This document shows, piece after piece, positions 36,886 through 47,795 of a stretch of DNA of 64,000 bases. Under the pieces are notes generated by a model. That model saw only the letters and a program-made list of their open reading frames with translations. It made no database searches and was not told the DNA's origin. Within the stretch, counting starts at the first letter, position 1, and each line of letters starts with the position of its first letter. A program made the translations under genes and the position numbers. The stretch is from Panopea generosa (taxonomy: Eukaryota; Mollusca; Bivalvia; Adapedonta; Hiatellidae): contig CM055895.1 in the NCBI GenBank assembly GCA_029582155.1, forward strand, positions 56,329,250 to 56,393,249, written 5' to 3'.

Positions 36886-37354
36886 TTATAATTTAATAAA
36901 TATAATTAAACCCTTGGCTTTCCGCTTCCATTTAAACAAAAAAATATTAACATAAAAAACATACATTGTAACTCCAGACTCTGACCATGCAGAGATTTGC
37001 TAACAAAGAAAGACCAGCGAGAATCTGAGTGTCCAGAGAAGCCAAAAGTAGTACAAATTCTGAGTGGCCTGGCCCTAGAGAAATTTTGATAATAATGAAT
37101 TTGAGATAGATTGGAGCATTTTTTCAAAAAATAACAAAAAAGTGACTTCACAAAAACAATTTGATTTAGATGCAAATTTTAAATAAAGTTGAAAAGTATT
37201 TTAACACATTGTAACTTGAAACAAATATTGTTTTAAAATCGTGAGCCAAAGGTTTGTAAACTTTGGTTTATTATGTTTTGTTTTAAATAGACCTTTCATA
37301 ATTATATATAAATTATAATTGCATTGCAGTGTATACCATAGTACCGTATTGTTA
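36886..37354. other. Non-coding stretch upstream of the first recognised exon
   Basis: No upstream exon of the gene could be identified here. Confidence 0.45.
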
Positions 37355-37527
37355 AAGGATGCGGGTGGTCAATTAGCAGGTTGATAATCAAATCAGAGAT
37401 TGATATTGTTTCCATGCTTGCAATTTTTCTAAGTAAAGCTAAATGGTCTCTAAGTATCACTACATTGTATTTACTTGGACAAACAACACCAGTGGGTGGA
37501 GTGATAGTCACTCACACTCCTAAGCTG
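37355..37527. repeat. Dispersed repeat, copy 1, next to exon 1
   Basis: AAATGGTCTCTAAGTATCAC then TACATTGTATTTACTTGGAC recurs at 51058-51100 with flanking similarity on both sides. Together the two copies lie next to the first and second exons of the gene. Confidence 0.6.
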
Positions 37528-37591
37528 TATAACTGTTTTTTTAGTATTTATTCATTGGTGTTTTTCAGTTTATCCTTTCTTGATGGGGTAG

Positions 37592-37729
37592 AATGAGCCA
37601 GGACAAGGGTTGGGACAGCTGTAAGATGATCGTGCGAGAGCCCCCCCCAAGTCAGGAGGAAATTAATGAGACCCTGTTCCAGGTGTTCGAGATTAACATT
37701 GATGACTTCCCTGTCAAGGAAGAACAAAA
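37592..37729 (+). CDS. Exon 1 seen of an unrecognised tail-anchored protein (possible first coding exon)
   Basis: The segment is open and GC-richer than its surroundings. A TTTTTCAG site ends at 37568 and a second acceptor-like GGGGTAG ends at 37591; the donor is CAAAA|GTATGA. The ATG at 37593 has A at -3 and an in-frame TGA 12 bases upstream. If translation starts there, residues 1-45 are encoded, including SQDKGWDSCKMIVREPPPSQ and EINETLFQVFEINIDDFPV, which is acidic and amphipathic. If the exon instead begins at 37592 it is 138 nt, phase 2 at both ends, like the later exons, and the protein continues upstream. The donor leaves AA, which exon 2 completes to AAT (Asn46). I do not recognise the family. 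Confidence 0.55.
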
Positions 37730-37874
37730 GTATGACCAAACTTTGTGTATTTATGTCTATTTATCTAAGTATTTTGATTAGCTCCTTACAGCAAATCAGA
37801 GAGAGACTATCAGAGCCACTTTTTGTATTACTCAATATGTTCTCAAGGTTTGTCACGAACTCCTCATAAGTACT

Positions 37875-38282
37875 GTAACAGAATGAGAAAAATATGCTGC
37901 CAGTCCGGGACTCGAACCTGAGACCCTTTACTTACATGACAAATGCTTTACTGACCTAGCTTACCAAACTGCTGAACTACTTTTCTCTCCTTACAGTTTA
38001 CGTACACACTGTGATATATTCCTTCACAAATTTGGTTAATTCCAAGCCAAAAATATCAATTAAGAACAGAGAATCATGTTATATTTTTTGGAATATATAT
38101 AAGTCACAGTTCCAAATTGGACACTAATGTAACAGGATGAGAAAAATATGCAGCCAGTCCAGGACTCGAACATGGGGATATTTCCCTAATTAGGCAATTG
38201 CTCCGCTGTGCTAGTAAACTCACAAATTTTTCTCTCCTTACATGTTACTTACACACTGTAACAAAACATTCACAATACAATT
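37875..38282 (-). mobile_element. SINE5-like element, tandem pair
   Basis: TGTAACAGAATGAGAAAAAT with GTCCGGGACTCGAACCTGAG, then TTTTCTCTCCTTACAGTTTA, recurs 253 bp later (TGTAACAGGATGAG; TTTTCTCTCCTTACATGTTA). Read in reverse, GGTTCGAGTCCCGG is a tRNA B box. Both copies lie in the intron after exon 1, and a related remnant ends the 118-bp array at 20742. Confidence 0.65.
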
Positions 38283-38289
38283 GGAAAGT

Positions 38290-39603
38290 CCTCGTTAAAA
38301 CACTTAGTTAATACATTAATACATTTAGAGCACTATGGAATAAACATTAGTACAACTCTGGACTCCTTCATTAATACATGTAGAGCCCTATGTAATAAAC
38401 ACTAAAACACCTCTGAACTCCTTCATTAAAACATTTAGAGCACTATGGAATAAACACTAATACAGCTCTGAACTCCTTCATTAAAACATTTAGAGCCCTA
38501 TGGAATAAACACTAATACAGCTCTGAACTCTTTCATTAAAACATTTAGAGCACTATGGAATAAACACTAATACAGCTCTGAACTCCTTCATTAAAACATT
38601 TAGAGCACTATGGAATAAACATTAGTACAACTCTGGACTCATTCATTAATACATTTAAAGCACTATGTAATAAACATTAATACACCTCTGAACTCCTTCA
38701 TTAATACATTTAGAGCACTATGGAATAAACATTAGTACAACTCAGGACTCCTACATTAATACATTTAGAGCACTATGTAATAAACACTAATACACCTCTG
38801 AATTTCTTCATTAATACATTTAGAGCACTATGGAATAAACACTAATACACCCCAGAACTCCTTCATTAATACATTTAAAGCACTATGGAATGAACATTAG
38901 TACAACTCTGAACTCATTCATTAATACTTTTAGACCACTACGGAATAAACACTAGTACGACTCTGAACTCATTCATTAATACATGTAGAGCACTATGGAA
39001 TAAACACTAGTACAACTCTGAACTCATTCATTAATACATTTAAAGCACTATGGAATAAACACTAATATGACTCTGAACTCATTCATTAATACATGTAGAG
39101 CACTATGGAATAAACACTAGTATGACTCTGAACTCCATCATTAATACATGAAGAGCACTGAGGAATAAACACTAGCACAACTCTGAACTCCATCATTAAT
39201 ACATGTAGAGCACTGAGGAATAAACACTAGCACAACTCTGAACTCCATCATTAATACATTTAGAGCACTGAGGAATAAACACTAGCACAACTCTGAACTC
39301 CTTCATTAATACATTTAGAGCACTGAGGAATAAACACTAACACAACTCTGAACTCCATCATTAATACATGTAGAGCACTGAGGAATAAACACTAGCACAA
39401 CTCTGAAATCCATCATTAATACATTTAGAGCACTAAGGAATAAACACTAGCACAATTCTGAACTCCATCATTAATACATGTAGAGCACTAAGGCATAAAC
39501 ACTAGTACAACTCTGAACTCATTCATTAATACATGTAGAGCACTAAGGCATAAACACTAGTACAACTCTGAACTCCTTCATTAATACATTTAAAGCACTA
39601 GGG
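38290..39603. repeat. Minisatellite array, 55-bp monomer, about 24 copies
   Basis: The monomer contains ACATTTAGAGCACTATGGAA, TAAACACTAGTACAACTCTG and AACTCCTTCATTAAT. Subtypes (ACTGAGG or ACTATGG; CCATCA or CTTCA or ATTCA) cluster regionally. Confidence 0.95.
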
Positions 39604-40534
39604 TTATATTATTCAGGAGAAAAACAAGAAAGAGAACTACGTTTGAAATATGTTATTTGCTCTTTTAGCAGTTGCCTCCCTTAATTGATAAGAGAAAGAA
39701 ATTGTTACTAAATTTTATATAAAATGCAGTCTTTGTTTAGTGTTAAAAGATTTGTTTTGATTACATGAAAAGTTTTAAATGAAAATGAAGTGCTGCTAAC
39801 AATGTTTCCAAAATTGAAAATGCATCACTGCTCATGCATAAGTTATCAGAAATTTGCCTGCAAATTATCTTAAAAGTTGTATAATATCGGAATCAAACTC
39901 ATTTTAAGCTCAGCAGTGCTTATGTCATGGTAAATTGTTCATCATCCTTTTTCTTGTCATCCCAATAGCTCCCCTTTTTTCATTGAATCTTAACCAAACT
40001 TGCACTTGGATGAGTTCTCGAAAAGGGATGTTGAAAGCTGGTCCCTGGGGTTAAATCTAGGGCCGCCACAGGGGTCACTGTTAAGAATAATGTTGACATT
40101 TGATGGGTGGTGAAATTTACCCAAAAAAATTCCTTTAGTACTTTTATGTTTCCAGAAGAGCGATTAAGGTGCTCTTGGACCTTTAGTTTTTTTAATATAT
40201 TCTATTTGATTCAGACTAAAATTCAGTTTTAAGCTGTGACATTCATGAGTGTGGTATCCATAGAGCTTGGTAGATCCCCTATGTAGTTAAACAAACAGTG
40301 TCCTTGCCAAACTTTGTATACTTCTAAAGCACAATGAGAGGTGTACAGTGCAAAAGAGCACAACATTTATGGAATTTGTTGTTTTCTGAACTTGGCTTGT
40401 CTGAGCATAATTTAAAAAAAATATGGTAGGTATTTCATTGAAACTTTGTACACTTATAAAACATGAAGGTTGATGTGCAGTGCACAAGAGCATAACTCTG
40501 GTTTGGGTGGGGTTGTTTAATGTTTTAAACTTTA
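39604..40534. other. Intron sequence with old dispersed repeats
   Basis: At 40150-40190, AAGAGCGATTAAGGTGCTCT then TGGACCTTTAG resembles the 3' end of a dispersed repeat also partly present at 54570-54605. A second unit (AAACTTTGTATACTTCTAAA; GTGTACAGTGCAAAAGAGCA) occurs twice at 40310-40500. No exon seen. Confidence 0.4.
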
Positions 40535-40828
40535 TACCACAGCAGAGGTCTATGGGTAGAGTGTCCTTCTCACATGCAAAAGGTTGTGGGTTCAATCCGC
40601 GGCCAGGTCATATAAAAGACTTGAAAAAATGGTACAGAATTTCAGCATTTAAAGGATAGTTCTAGGTCTGGTCAACCCCGGTGTCCATATAAGGTGACTT
40701 GGTGGGGTATCATACCAGGTTTCTGCGGCATGATACTCCAGTGTGGCAGTACTTAGAATACTGCCTCAAGTAGACACAGCTATGATATAACTGAAAAAAT
40801 GTTAAAAGCAACACTAAACACCATACAA
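40535..40828 (+). mobile_element. SINE2 copy, diverged
   Basis: The head GTCTATGGGTAGAGTG and GGTTGTGGGTTCAATCCGCG are followed by the body TTCTAGGTCTGGTCAACCCC and GCGGCATGATACTCCAGTGT, ending AACACTAAACACCATACAAT. The CAA tail is almost lost. Confidence 0.82.
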
Positions 40829-41039
40829 TTAAAACTTGTCCCAGATCATAACTTGAAAACCATGGACGAGATAATTGCTCCACATTTTGTATACTAAGGC
40901 AGTGTGCCATGCATGAGTATCATACCGGAGAGTTTACTTTCAAAGACATTACTTTTCTTTTCTGTAATTAACTGAAATTTTCCAGTGCATTAGTTATACA
41001 GTCCCACTGGGCTTGTTTTGTTACAATATTTAAAATTAG

Positions 41040-41304
41040 TTTTATGCAATCAAGAGTTAATAGATGATCAGTTTACATAACCACTCATTCCTGGAATATT
41101 GGAAGGTTAACAAGTACCCGAGCACATCCATCTATGCAAGTAACTAATAACTTTCCTAACTGAATGAGTGATGTGGGACAAATGACAATGAGATGCAGTG
41201 TTATATATCAATCATAATGGAGATTGTGGCCAGGTGGAGATTCAAACTCGTGACCCCTGGATTGATAGCCAGATGCACTACCGATTGAGCTAAGCAGGCC
41301 CGGT
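41040..41304 (-). mobile_element. SINE1 copy, minus strand
   Basis: Right end GATTGAGCTAAGCAGGCCCG is the reversed head; GGAGATTCAAACTCGTGACC is the B-box region. The body and the TTAATAGATGATCAGTTTAC part match other copies. Confidence 0.8.
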
Positions 41305-41605
41305 CAGTGGGTTTGTAAACACATGGTTCAGTTTATACCTTATTGCTTATTTTTTATACAAGAAAATAGTCTGTAATCAAACATCCATTTTGGGGAACAC
41401 CCATCAGTTCTTTTGATTTTATTGTTTTTTTCCTAGAGTTACGCCCCTTTTCAGTTTTTAATCAATTGCAGAAGATAGTTACAAATAACCATTTTATGAA
41501 AACTTCTGCCACCTCTTTTAATGCGTTATACATTGTTTAAATGTAAAAAAACACGCAACCACAACTACATAACTAAAATTCTCATATCTACATTTTAAAG
41601 AGAAA
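41305..41605. other. Intron sequence, nothing recognised
   Basis: Short AT-rich stretch between two SINEs. Confidence 0.45.
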
Positions 41606-41795
41606 ATGTTGCTTTGCGGTATTGTAGTTAATCGAGTGTTGCCCACTCATGCCAGAGGTTGTATATTAAACAATGTCTCTCAAAAAACAACACTCAGTAC
41701 TGGATTTACCCAGAAAGTAGACTCAAGAGTGGTTCATATAAATTCTGATATGAGCTTTCTTCGCAATCACGTTAAAATAAATTAGTATAAACTAA
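41606..41795 (+). mobile_element. SINE4 copy, decayed head
   Basis: GTTGCCCACTCATGCCAGAG, AACAACACTCAGTACTGGAT and CGCAATCACGTTAAAATAAA then TTAGTATAAACTAAA match the SINE4 copies at 29046 and 50258. The B box is largely lost. Confidence 0.75.
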
Positions 41796-42145
41796 AATGT
41801 TGCTTAATCAATAAGCATTGAAATCCTTTGCTGCAATTGTTATAGCACTGAAATTTTCCTCTCTTTCATCTGCAAACCCATTCCTTGTTAATACCCACCT
41901 TAATTAAAATTCTTGTCAGCATAAATAAATCAGAAGAAATTTGTTGTTGATGTCCAGTATCCTTGAGATGGAGAGATGACATTATAACAAGTTTTACGGC
42001 AAATTTTACGAGCGAAGAGAGCCAGAAAATCAGGCCATCTTGTCATTGATTTGAAATGGAAGGAAGTAAAGCAGGAATGAGTGGTATAATTGTAGTCCAG
42101 ACACCTGGCAGATATTTGATATTGATATCTTTTTTGGTTCTTACC
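41796..42145. other. Intron sequence, nothing recognised
   Basis: No exon or array until the 89-bp repeat begins. Confidence 0.45.
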
Positions 42146-44510
42146 TACCATTACAGCAAATATGTTTGTTCATATGACTCAGCTAACCATAGAGCCCAGG
42201 AACTATTTGTTTAGATTCTCACCTACCATTACAGCAAATAAGTTTGTGTGTATGTCAACTAACTGTGCCATAGACAAGTAGAGCCCAGGAACTATTTGTT
42301 TAGATTCTCACCTACCATTACAGCAAATAAGTTTGTGTGCATGTCAGCTAGCTGTGCCATAGACAAGTAAAGCCCAGGAACTATTTGTTTAGATTCTCAC
42401 CTACCATTACAGCAAATAAGTTTGTGTGCATGTCAGCTAACTGTGCCATAGACAAATAAAGCCCAGGAACTATTTGTTTAGATTCTCACCTACCATTACA
42501 GCAAATAAGTTTGTGTGCATGTCAGCTAACTGTGCCATAGACAAGTAGAGCCCAGGAACTATTTGTTTAGATTCTCACCTACCATTACAGCAAATAAGTT
42601 TGTGTGCATGTCAGCTAACTGTGCCATAGACAAGTAGAGCCCAGGAACTATTTGTTTAGATTCTCACCTACCATTACAGCAAATAAGTTTGTGTGTATGT
42701 CAACTAACTGTGCCATAGACAAATAGAGCCCAGGAACTATTTGTTTAGATTCTCACCTACCATTACAGCAAATAAGTTTGTGTGCATGTCAGCTAGCTGT
42801 GCCATAGACAAGTAAAGCCCAGGAGCTATTTGTTTAGATTCTCACCTACCATTACAGCAAATAAGTTTGTGTGCATGTCAGCTAACTGTGCCACAGACAA
42901 GTAGAGCCCAGGAACTATTTGTTAAGATTCTCACCTACCATTACAGCAAATAAGTTTGTGTGCATGTCAGCTAACTGTGTCATAGACAAGTAAAGCCCAA
43001 GAACTATTTGTTTAGATTCTCACCTACCATTACAGCAAATAAGTTTGTGTGCATGTCAGCTAACTGTGCCATAGACAAGTAGAGCCCAGGAACTATTTGT
43101 TTAGATTCTCACCTACCATTACAGCAAATAAGTTTGTGTGTATGTCAGCTAACTGTGCCATAGAAAAGTAGAGCCCAGGAACTATTTGTTTAGATTCTCA
43201 CCTACCATTACAGCAAATAAGTTTGTGTGCATGTCAGCTAACTGGGCCATAGACAAGTAAAGCCCAAGAACTATATGATTAGATTCTCACCTACCATTAC
43301 AGCAAATAAGTTTGTGTGTATGTCAACTAGCTGTGCCATAGACAAGTAAAGCCCAGGAACTATTTGATTAGATTCTAACCTACCATTACAGCAAATAAGT
43401 TTGTGTGTATGTCAGCTAACTGTGCCATAGACAAGTAGAGCCCAGGAACTATTTGTTTAGATTCTCACCTACCATTACAGCAAATAAGTTTGTGTGCATG
43501 TCAGCTAACTGTGCCATAGACAAGTAGAGCCCAGGAACTATTTGTTTAGATTCTCACCTACCATTACAGCAAATAAGTTTGTGTGTATGTCAACTAACTG
43601 TGCCATAGACAAGTAAAGCCCAGGAACTATTTGTTTAGATTCTCACCTACCATTACAGCAAATAAGTTTGTGTGCATGTCAGCTAGCTGTGCCATAGACA
43701 AGTAAAGCCCAGGAGCTATTTGTTTAGATTCTCACCTACCATTACAGCAAATAAGTTTGTGTGCATGTCAGCTAACTGTGCCACAGACAAGTAGAGCCCA
43801 GGAATTATTTGTTAAGATTCTCACCTACCATTACAGCAAATAAGTTTGTGTGCATGTCAGCTAACTGTGTCATAGACAAGTAAAGCCCAAGAACTATTTG
43901 TTTAGATTCTCACCTACCATTACAGCAAATAAGTTTGTGTGCATGTCAGCTAACTGTGCCATAGACAAGTAGAGCCCAGGAACTATTTGTTTAGATTCTC
44001 ACCTACCATTACAGCAAATAAGTTTGTGTGTATGTCAGCTAACTGTGCCATAGACAAGTAGAGCCCAGGAACTATTTGTTTAGATTCTCACCTACCATTA
44101 CAGCAAATAAGTTTGTGTGCATGTCAGCTAACTGGGCCATAGACAAGTAAAGCCCAAGAACTATATGATTAGATTCTCACCTACCATTACAGCAAATAAG
44201 TTTGTGTGTATGTCAACTAGCTGTGCCATAGACAAGTAAAGCCCAGGAACTATTTGATTAGATTCTAACCTACCATTACAGCAAATAAGTTTGTGTGTAT
44301 GTCAGCTAACTGTGCCATAGACAAGTAGAGCCCAGGAACTATTTGTTTAGATTCTCACCTACCATTACAGCAAATAAGTTTGTGTGCATGTCAGCTAACT
44401 GGGCCATAGACAAGTAAAGCCCAGGAGCTATATGATTAGATTCTCACCTACCATTACAGCAAATAAGTTTGTGTGTATGTCAACTAACTGTGCCATAGAT
44501 AAACAGAGCC
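42146..44510. repeat. Satellite array, 89-bp monomer, about 27 copies, 890-bp higher-order unit
   Basis: The monomer contains AGATTCTCACCTACCATTAC, AGCAAATAAGTTTGTGTGCA, TGTCAGCTAACTGTGCCATA, GACAAGTAGAGCCCAGGAAC and TATTTGTTT. Diagnostic variants recur at exactly 890 bp: AGGAGCTATT at 42821 and 43711, and ACTGGGCCAT at 43241 and 44131. So a ten-monomer block has been duplicated. Each monomer carries an acceptor-like CTACCATTACAG on the sense strand of the host intron. Confidence 0.95.
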
Positions 44511-44565
44511 CAGGACCTAATATTATCTATGTCTACATGATTTCAAATCAATTAAAAGCCATTAA

Positions 44566-44660
44566 AAGCAAAGCAGTAACAAAGTGGATAGAGTGTTGGC
44601 TGCTCATGCTAGAGGAAGTGGGTTCAATCCCCAACCCAACCTGATTGTCTCTAAAAAAAT
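44566..44660 (+). mobile_element. SINE4 5' fragment
   Basis: AGTGGATAGAGTGTTGGCTG then CTCATGCTAGAG and GTGGGTTCAATCCCCA match the SINE4 head; the element stops after GATTGTCTCTAAAAAAATAA. Confidence 0.7.
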
Positions 44661-44969
44661 AAGAAGAGAGTTTTTAAAAAGTTGAGATTCTTCATCTATG
44701 GCTGGGGATTTTGGACCCACAACTTTTTTAATTTAGCTCCAGGCTCTGAGGTTATAAAAACGTTATAAAAATGTTTATGGTTTACTCAAAAGAATGTTCA
44801 AACACAACATCCAGGATTCATATAAAAACATAAATTAAAGTGCAAACAATTCTACTTGACCTCAGATTTGAAAATTACAATATATTAATACTGAATTGTA
44901 AAAGAAAGTTAAAAGAATTTGTATTCATCTTGTTATATTGATCAAGTTCCTTTGTTTTTGAGAGTTCCC
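44661..44969. other. Intron sequence, nothing recognised
   Basis: AT-rich filler between two SINEs. Confidence 0.45.
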
Positions 44970-45243
44970 AGGTCTGATTAGCTCAGTCGGTTACGTGTCT
45001 GACTATTAATCCAAAGGTCATGAGTTTGAATCTCCTTCCAGCAACAGTCTCCATGATGATTGATATATGCCATTTTGTCTCATTATCATTCATCTCTCAC
45101 CACTGATTCAAGTGGGAAAGTTATCAGTTACTTGCGGAGATGGGGTGTGCTTATGTACTGGTTAACCTTTAGGAAACAGTGATTAGTGACCGTTAGCCCT
45201 CAATGGCAAAAAAATTATGCTAAATATTCAATCAATCAATCAA
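44970..45243 (+). mobile_element. SINE1 copy joined to the 19-bp array
   Basis: The head GGTCTGATTAGCTCAGTCGG and the full body (GATTCAAGTGGGAAAGTTAT, GTTAGCCCTCAATGGC) end in ATTCAATCAATCAATCAATT, with the 19-bp array starting within about 10 bases. Confidence 0.85.
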
Positions 45244-45247
45244 TTGT

Positions 45248-46868
45248 TTTTGACTTGAGCATACAATCTTGAGTTGAGCATACAGTCTTGAGTTAAGCAT
45301 GAAGTCTCCAGTTGAGCATACAATCTTAAGTTGAGCATGAAGTCTCCGGTGCATGATGTCACCAGTTGAGCATACAATCTTAAGTTGAGCATGAAGTCTC
45401 CAGTGCATGAAGTCACCAGTTGAGCATACAATCTTGAGTTGAGCATGAAGTATCAAGTGCATGAAGTCACCAGTTGAGCATACAATCTTAAGTTGAGCAT
45501 GAAGTCTCCAGTGCATGAAGTCACCAGTTGAGCATACAATCTTGAGTTGAGCATGAAGTCTCCAGTGCATGAAGTCACCAGTTGAGCATACAATCTTGAG
45601 TTGAGCATGAAGTCTCCAGTTGAGCATACAATCTTGAGTTGAGCATGAAGTCTCCAGTGCATGAAGTCACCAGTTGAGCATACAATCTTAAGTTGAGCAT
45701 GAAGTCTCCAGTGCATGAAGTCACCAGTTGAGCATACAATCTTGAGTTGAGCATGAAGTCTCCAGTGCATGAAGTCACCAGTTGAGCATACAATCTTGAG
45801 TTGAGCATGAAGTCTCCTGTTGAGAATGAAGTCTCCAATTGAGCATACAATCTTGAGTTGAGCATGAAGTCTCCAATTGAGCATACAATCTTGAGTTGAG
45901 CATGAAGTCTCCTGTTGAGAATGAAGTCTCCAATTGAGCATACAATCTTGAGTTGAGAATAAAGTCTCCAGTTGAGCAGAGAATGAAGTCTCCAGTTGAG
46001 CAGAGAATGAAGTCTCCAGTTGAGCATGAAGTCTCCAGTTGAGCATGAAGTCTCCAGTTGAGCAGAGAATAAAATCTCCAGTTGAGCATGAATTCTCCAG
46101 TTGAGCATGAAGTCTCCAGTTGAGCAGAGAATAAAGTCTCCAGTTGAGCATGAATTCTCCAGTTGAGCATGAAGTCTCCAGTTGAGCATGAAGTCTCCAG
46201 TTGAGCAGAGAATGAAATCTCCAGTTGAGCGTGAAGTCTCCAGTTGAGCATGAAGTCTCCAGTTGAGCAGAGAATAAAGTCTCCAGTTGAGCATGAAGTC
46301 TCCAGTTGAGCAGAGAATGAAGTCTCCAGTTGAGCAGAGAATGAAATCTCCAGTTGAGCATGAAGTCTCCAGTTGAGCATGAAGTCTCCAGTTGAGCAGA
46401 GAATGAAATCTCCAGTTGAGCATGAATTCTCTAGTTGAGCATGAAGTCTCCAGTTGAGCAGAGAATAAAGTCTCCAGTTGAGCATGAATTCTCCAGTTGA
46501 GCATGAAGTCTCCAGTTGAGCAGGGAATGAAATCTCCAGTTGAGCGTGAAGTCTCCAGTTGAGCATGAATTCTCCAGTTGAGCATGAAATCTCCAGTTGA
46601 GCATGAAGTCTCCAGTTGAGCATGAAGTCTCCAGTTGAGCATGAATTCTCCAGTTGAGCATGAAGTCTCCAGTTGAGCATGAAGTCTCCAGTTGAGCATG
46701 AAGTCTCCAGTTGAGCATGAATTCTCCAGTTGAGCATGAAGTCTCCAGTTGAGCATGAATTCTCCAGTTGAGCATGAAGTCTCCAGTTGAGCATGAAGTC
46801 TCCAGTTGAGCATGAATTCTCCAGTTGAGCATGAAGTCTCCAGTTGAGCATGAAGTCTGCAGTTGAGC
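45248..46868. repeat. Minisatellite array, 19-bp monomer with composite units
   Basis: The basic monomer is GTTGAGCATGAAGTCTCCA. The left third uses a 54-bp composite (GTTGAGCATACAATCTTGA, GTTGAGCATGAAGTCTCCA, GTGCATGAAGTCACCA); the middle adds 24-bp units with GCAGAGAATGAAG; the right is nearly pure 19-mer with ATTCT and AGTCT alternation. The minus strand lacks stops in all three frames through most of the array, which produces several long overlapping artefact frames. Confidence 0.95.
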
Positions 46869-47058
46869 ATGGAACAAAGTTTTAAATCTCATATCGAACC
46901 CAGGCTGTTGTGTGTACTCATCACACACTTGAAAAATGTCATAAAGAGAGTAAATGCTGGAGGTGTTATCGCTTCTCAAAAACCATAATGTGGTTTGAAT
47001 TTTCATAACACGGTGATGTGAGATAGCATGTTAACTTGATATTGATAACGGATTTGAG
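46869..47058. other. Intron sequence
   Basis: Ends with AACGGATTTGAG (47047-47058), the left target-site copy of the next SINE. Confidence 0.45.
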
Positions 47059-47386
47059 TTGTTGTTGTAGTTGTTGTTGTATGGTGTTTAGCATCGCTTT
47101 CAACAATTTTTCAGTCATATCACGACGGTGTTTACTTGAGACAGTATTCTAAGCGCTGTCACACTGGAGTATCATGCCGCAGACACATGGTATGATACCC
47201 CACCCAGTCACATTATACTGACACCGGGCCGACCAGACCTAGAACTCTCCTCTAAATGCTGAGCGTCAAGTGAGGAAGCTTCTAGTACCATTTTTAAAGT
47301 CTTTGGTATGACCCGGCTGGGGATTGAACCCACAACCTTCCGCATGCGAGGCAGATGCTCTACCACTAGACCACGCCGCGGTCTCT
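47059..47386 (-). mobile_element. SINE2 (tRNA-Ala-headed), minus strand, with target-site duplication
   Basis: TTGTTGTTGTAGTTGTTGTT is the reversed CAA tail; the tRNA head at the right end has GGGATTGAACCC (reverse B box), GCATGCGAGGCAGATGCTCT (reverse anticodon arm) and CCACTAGACCACG (reverse A box). AACGGATTTGAG (47047-47058) and AATGGATTTGAG (47387-47398) flank it, one mismatch in 12. Confidence 0.92.
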
Positions 47387-47398
47387 AATGGATTTGAG

Positions 47399-47795
47399 AC
47401 ATGACTGCCAGTGTCCATCTTTGTTTTTGTAAGTAAATGAGATAATCGACTGGTCACCTTGATTTGCTCCAAATTAAAGAAGTAGTTACTGCAATGATAT
47501 AATATTGGGCTGAAGTATTAAATGAAGAATATATTATTACTATGATTTACCTATGTTTTTTATATCCTGATAATGATGGCACTGAGTGTATTGGTGATTA
47601 TAAATAAACTAACAAAAACATATGGTATGTAACAATAGTTCAATTTTGTTTTAAACTGGGTAAACAATAATGACATGTCCTAGGCCTCTTTGATTACCGA
47701 TTATTGGAATACGATTTATTTGATTAGAACTTGAACATTTTATGTATATTACGAAACCAATTACAGGTAATTAGCTGTTACTACTGCGTTTGCGA
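47399..47795. other. Intron sequence, nothing recognised
   Basis: No exon or known repeat. Confidence 0.45.

Noticed and set aside
45232-47006. Several overlapping minus-strand open frames of 131 to 431 codons
   Set aside because: The 19-bp monomer has no stop in any minus-strand frame, so all three frames are open; this is not coding evidence.
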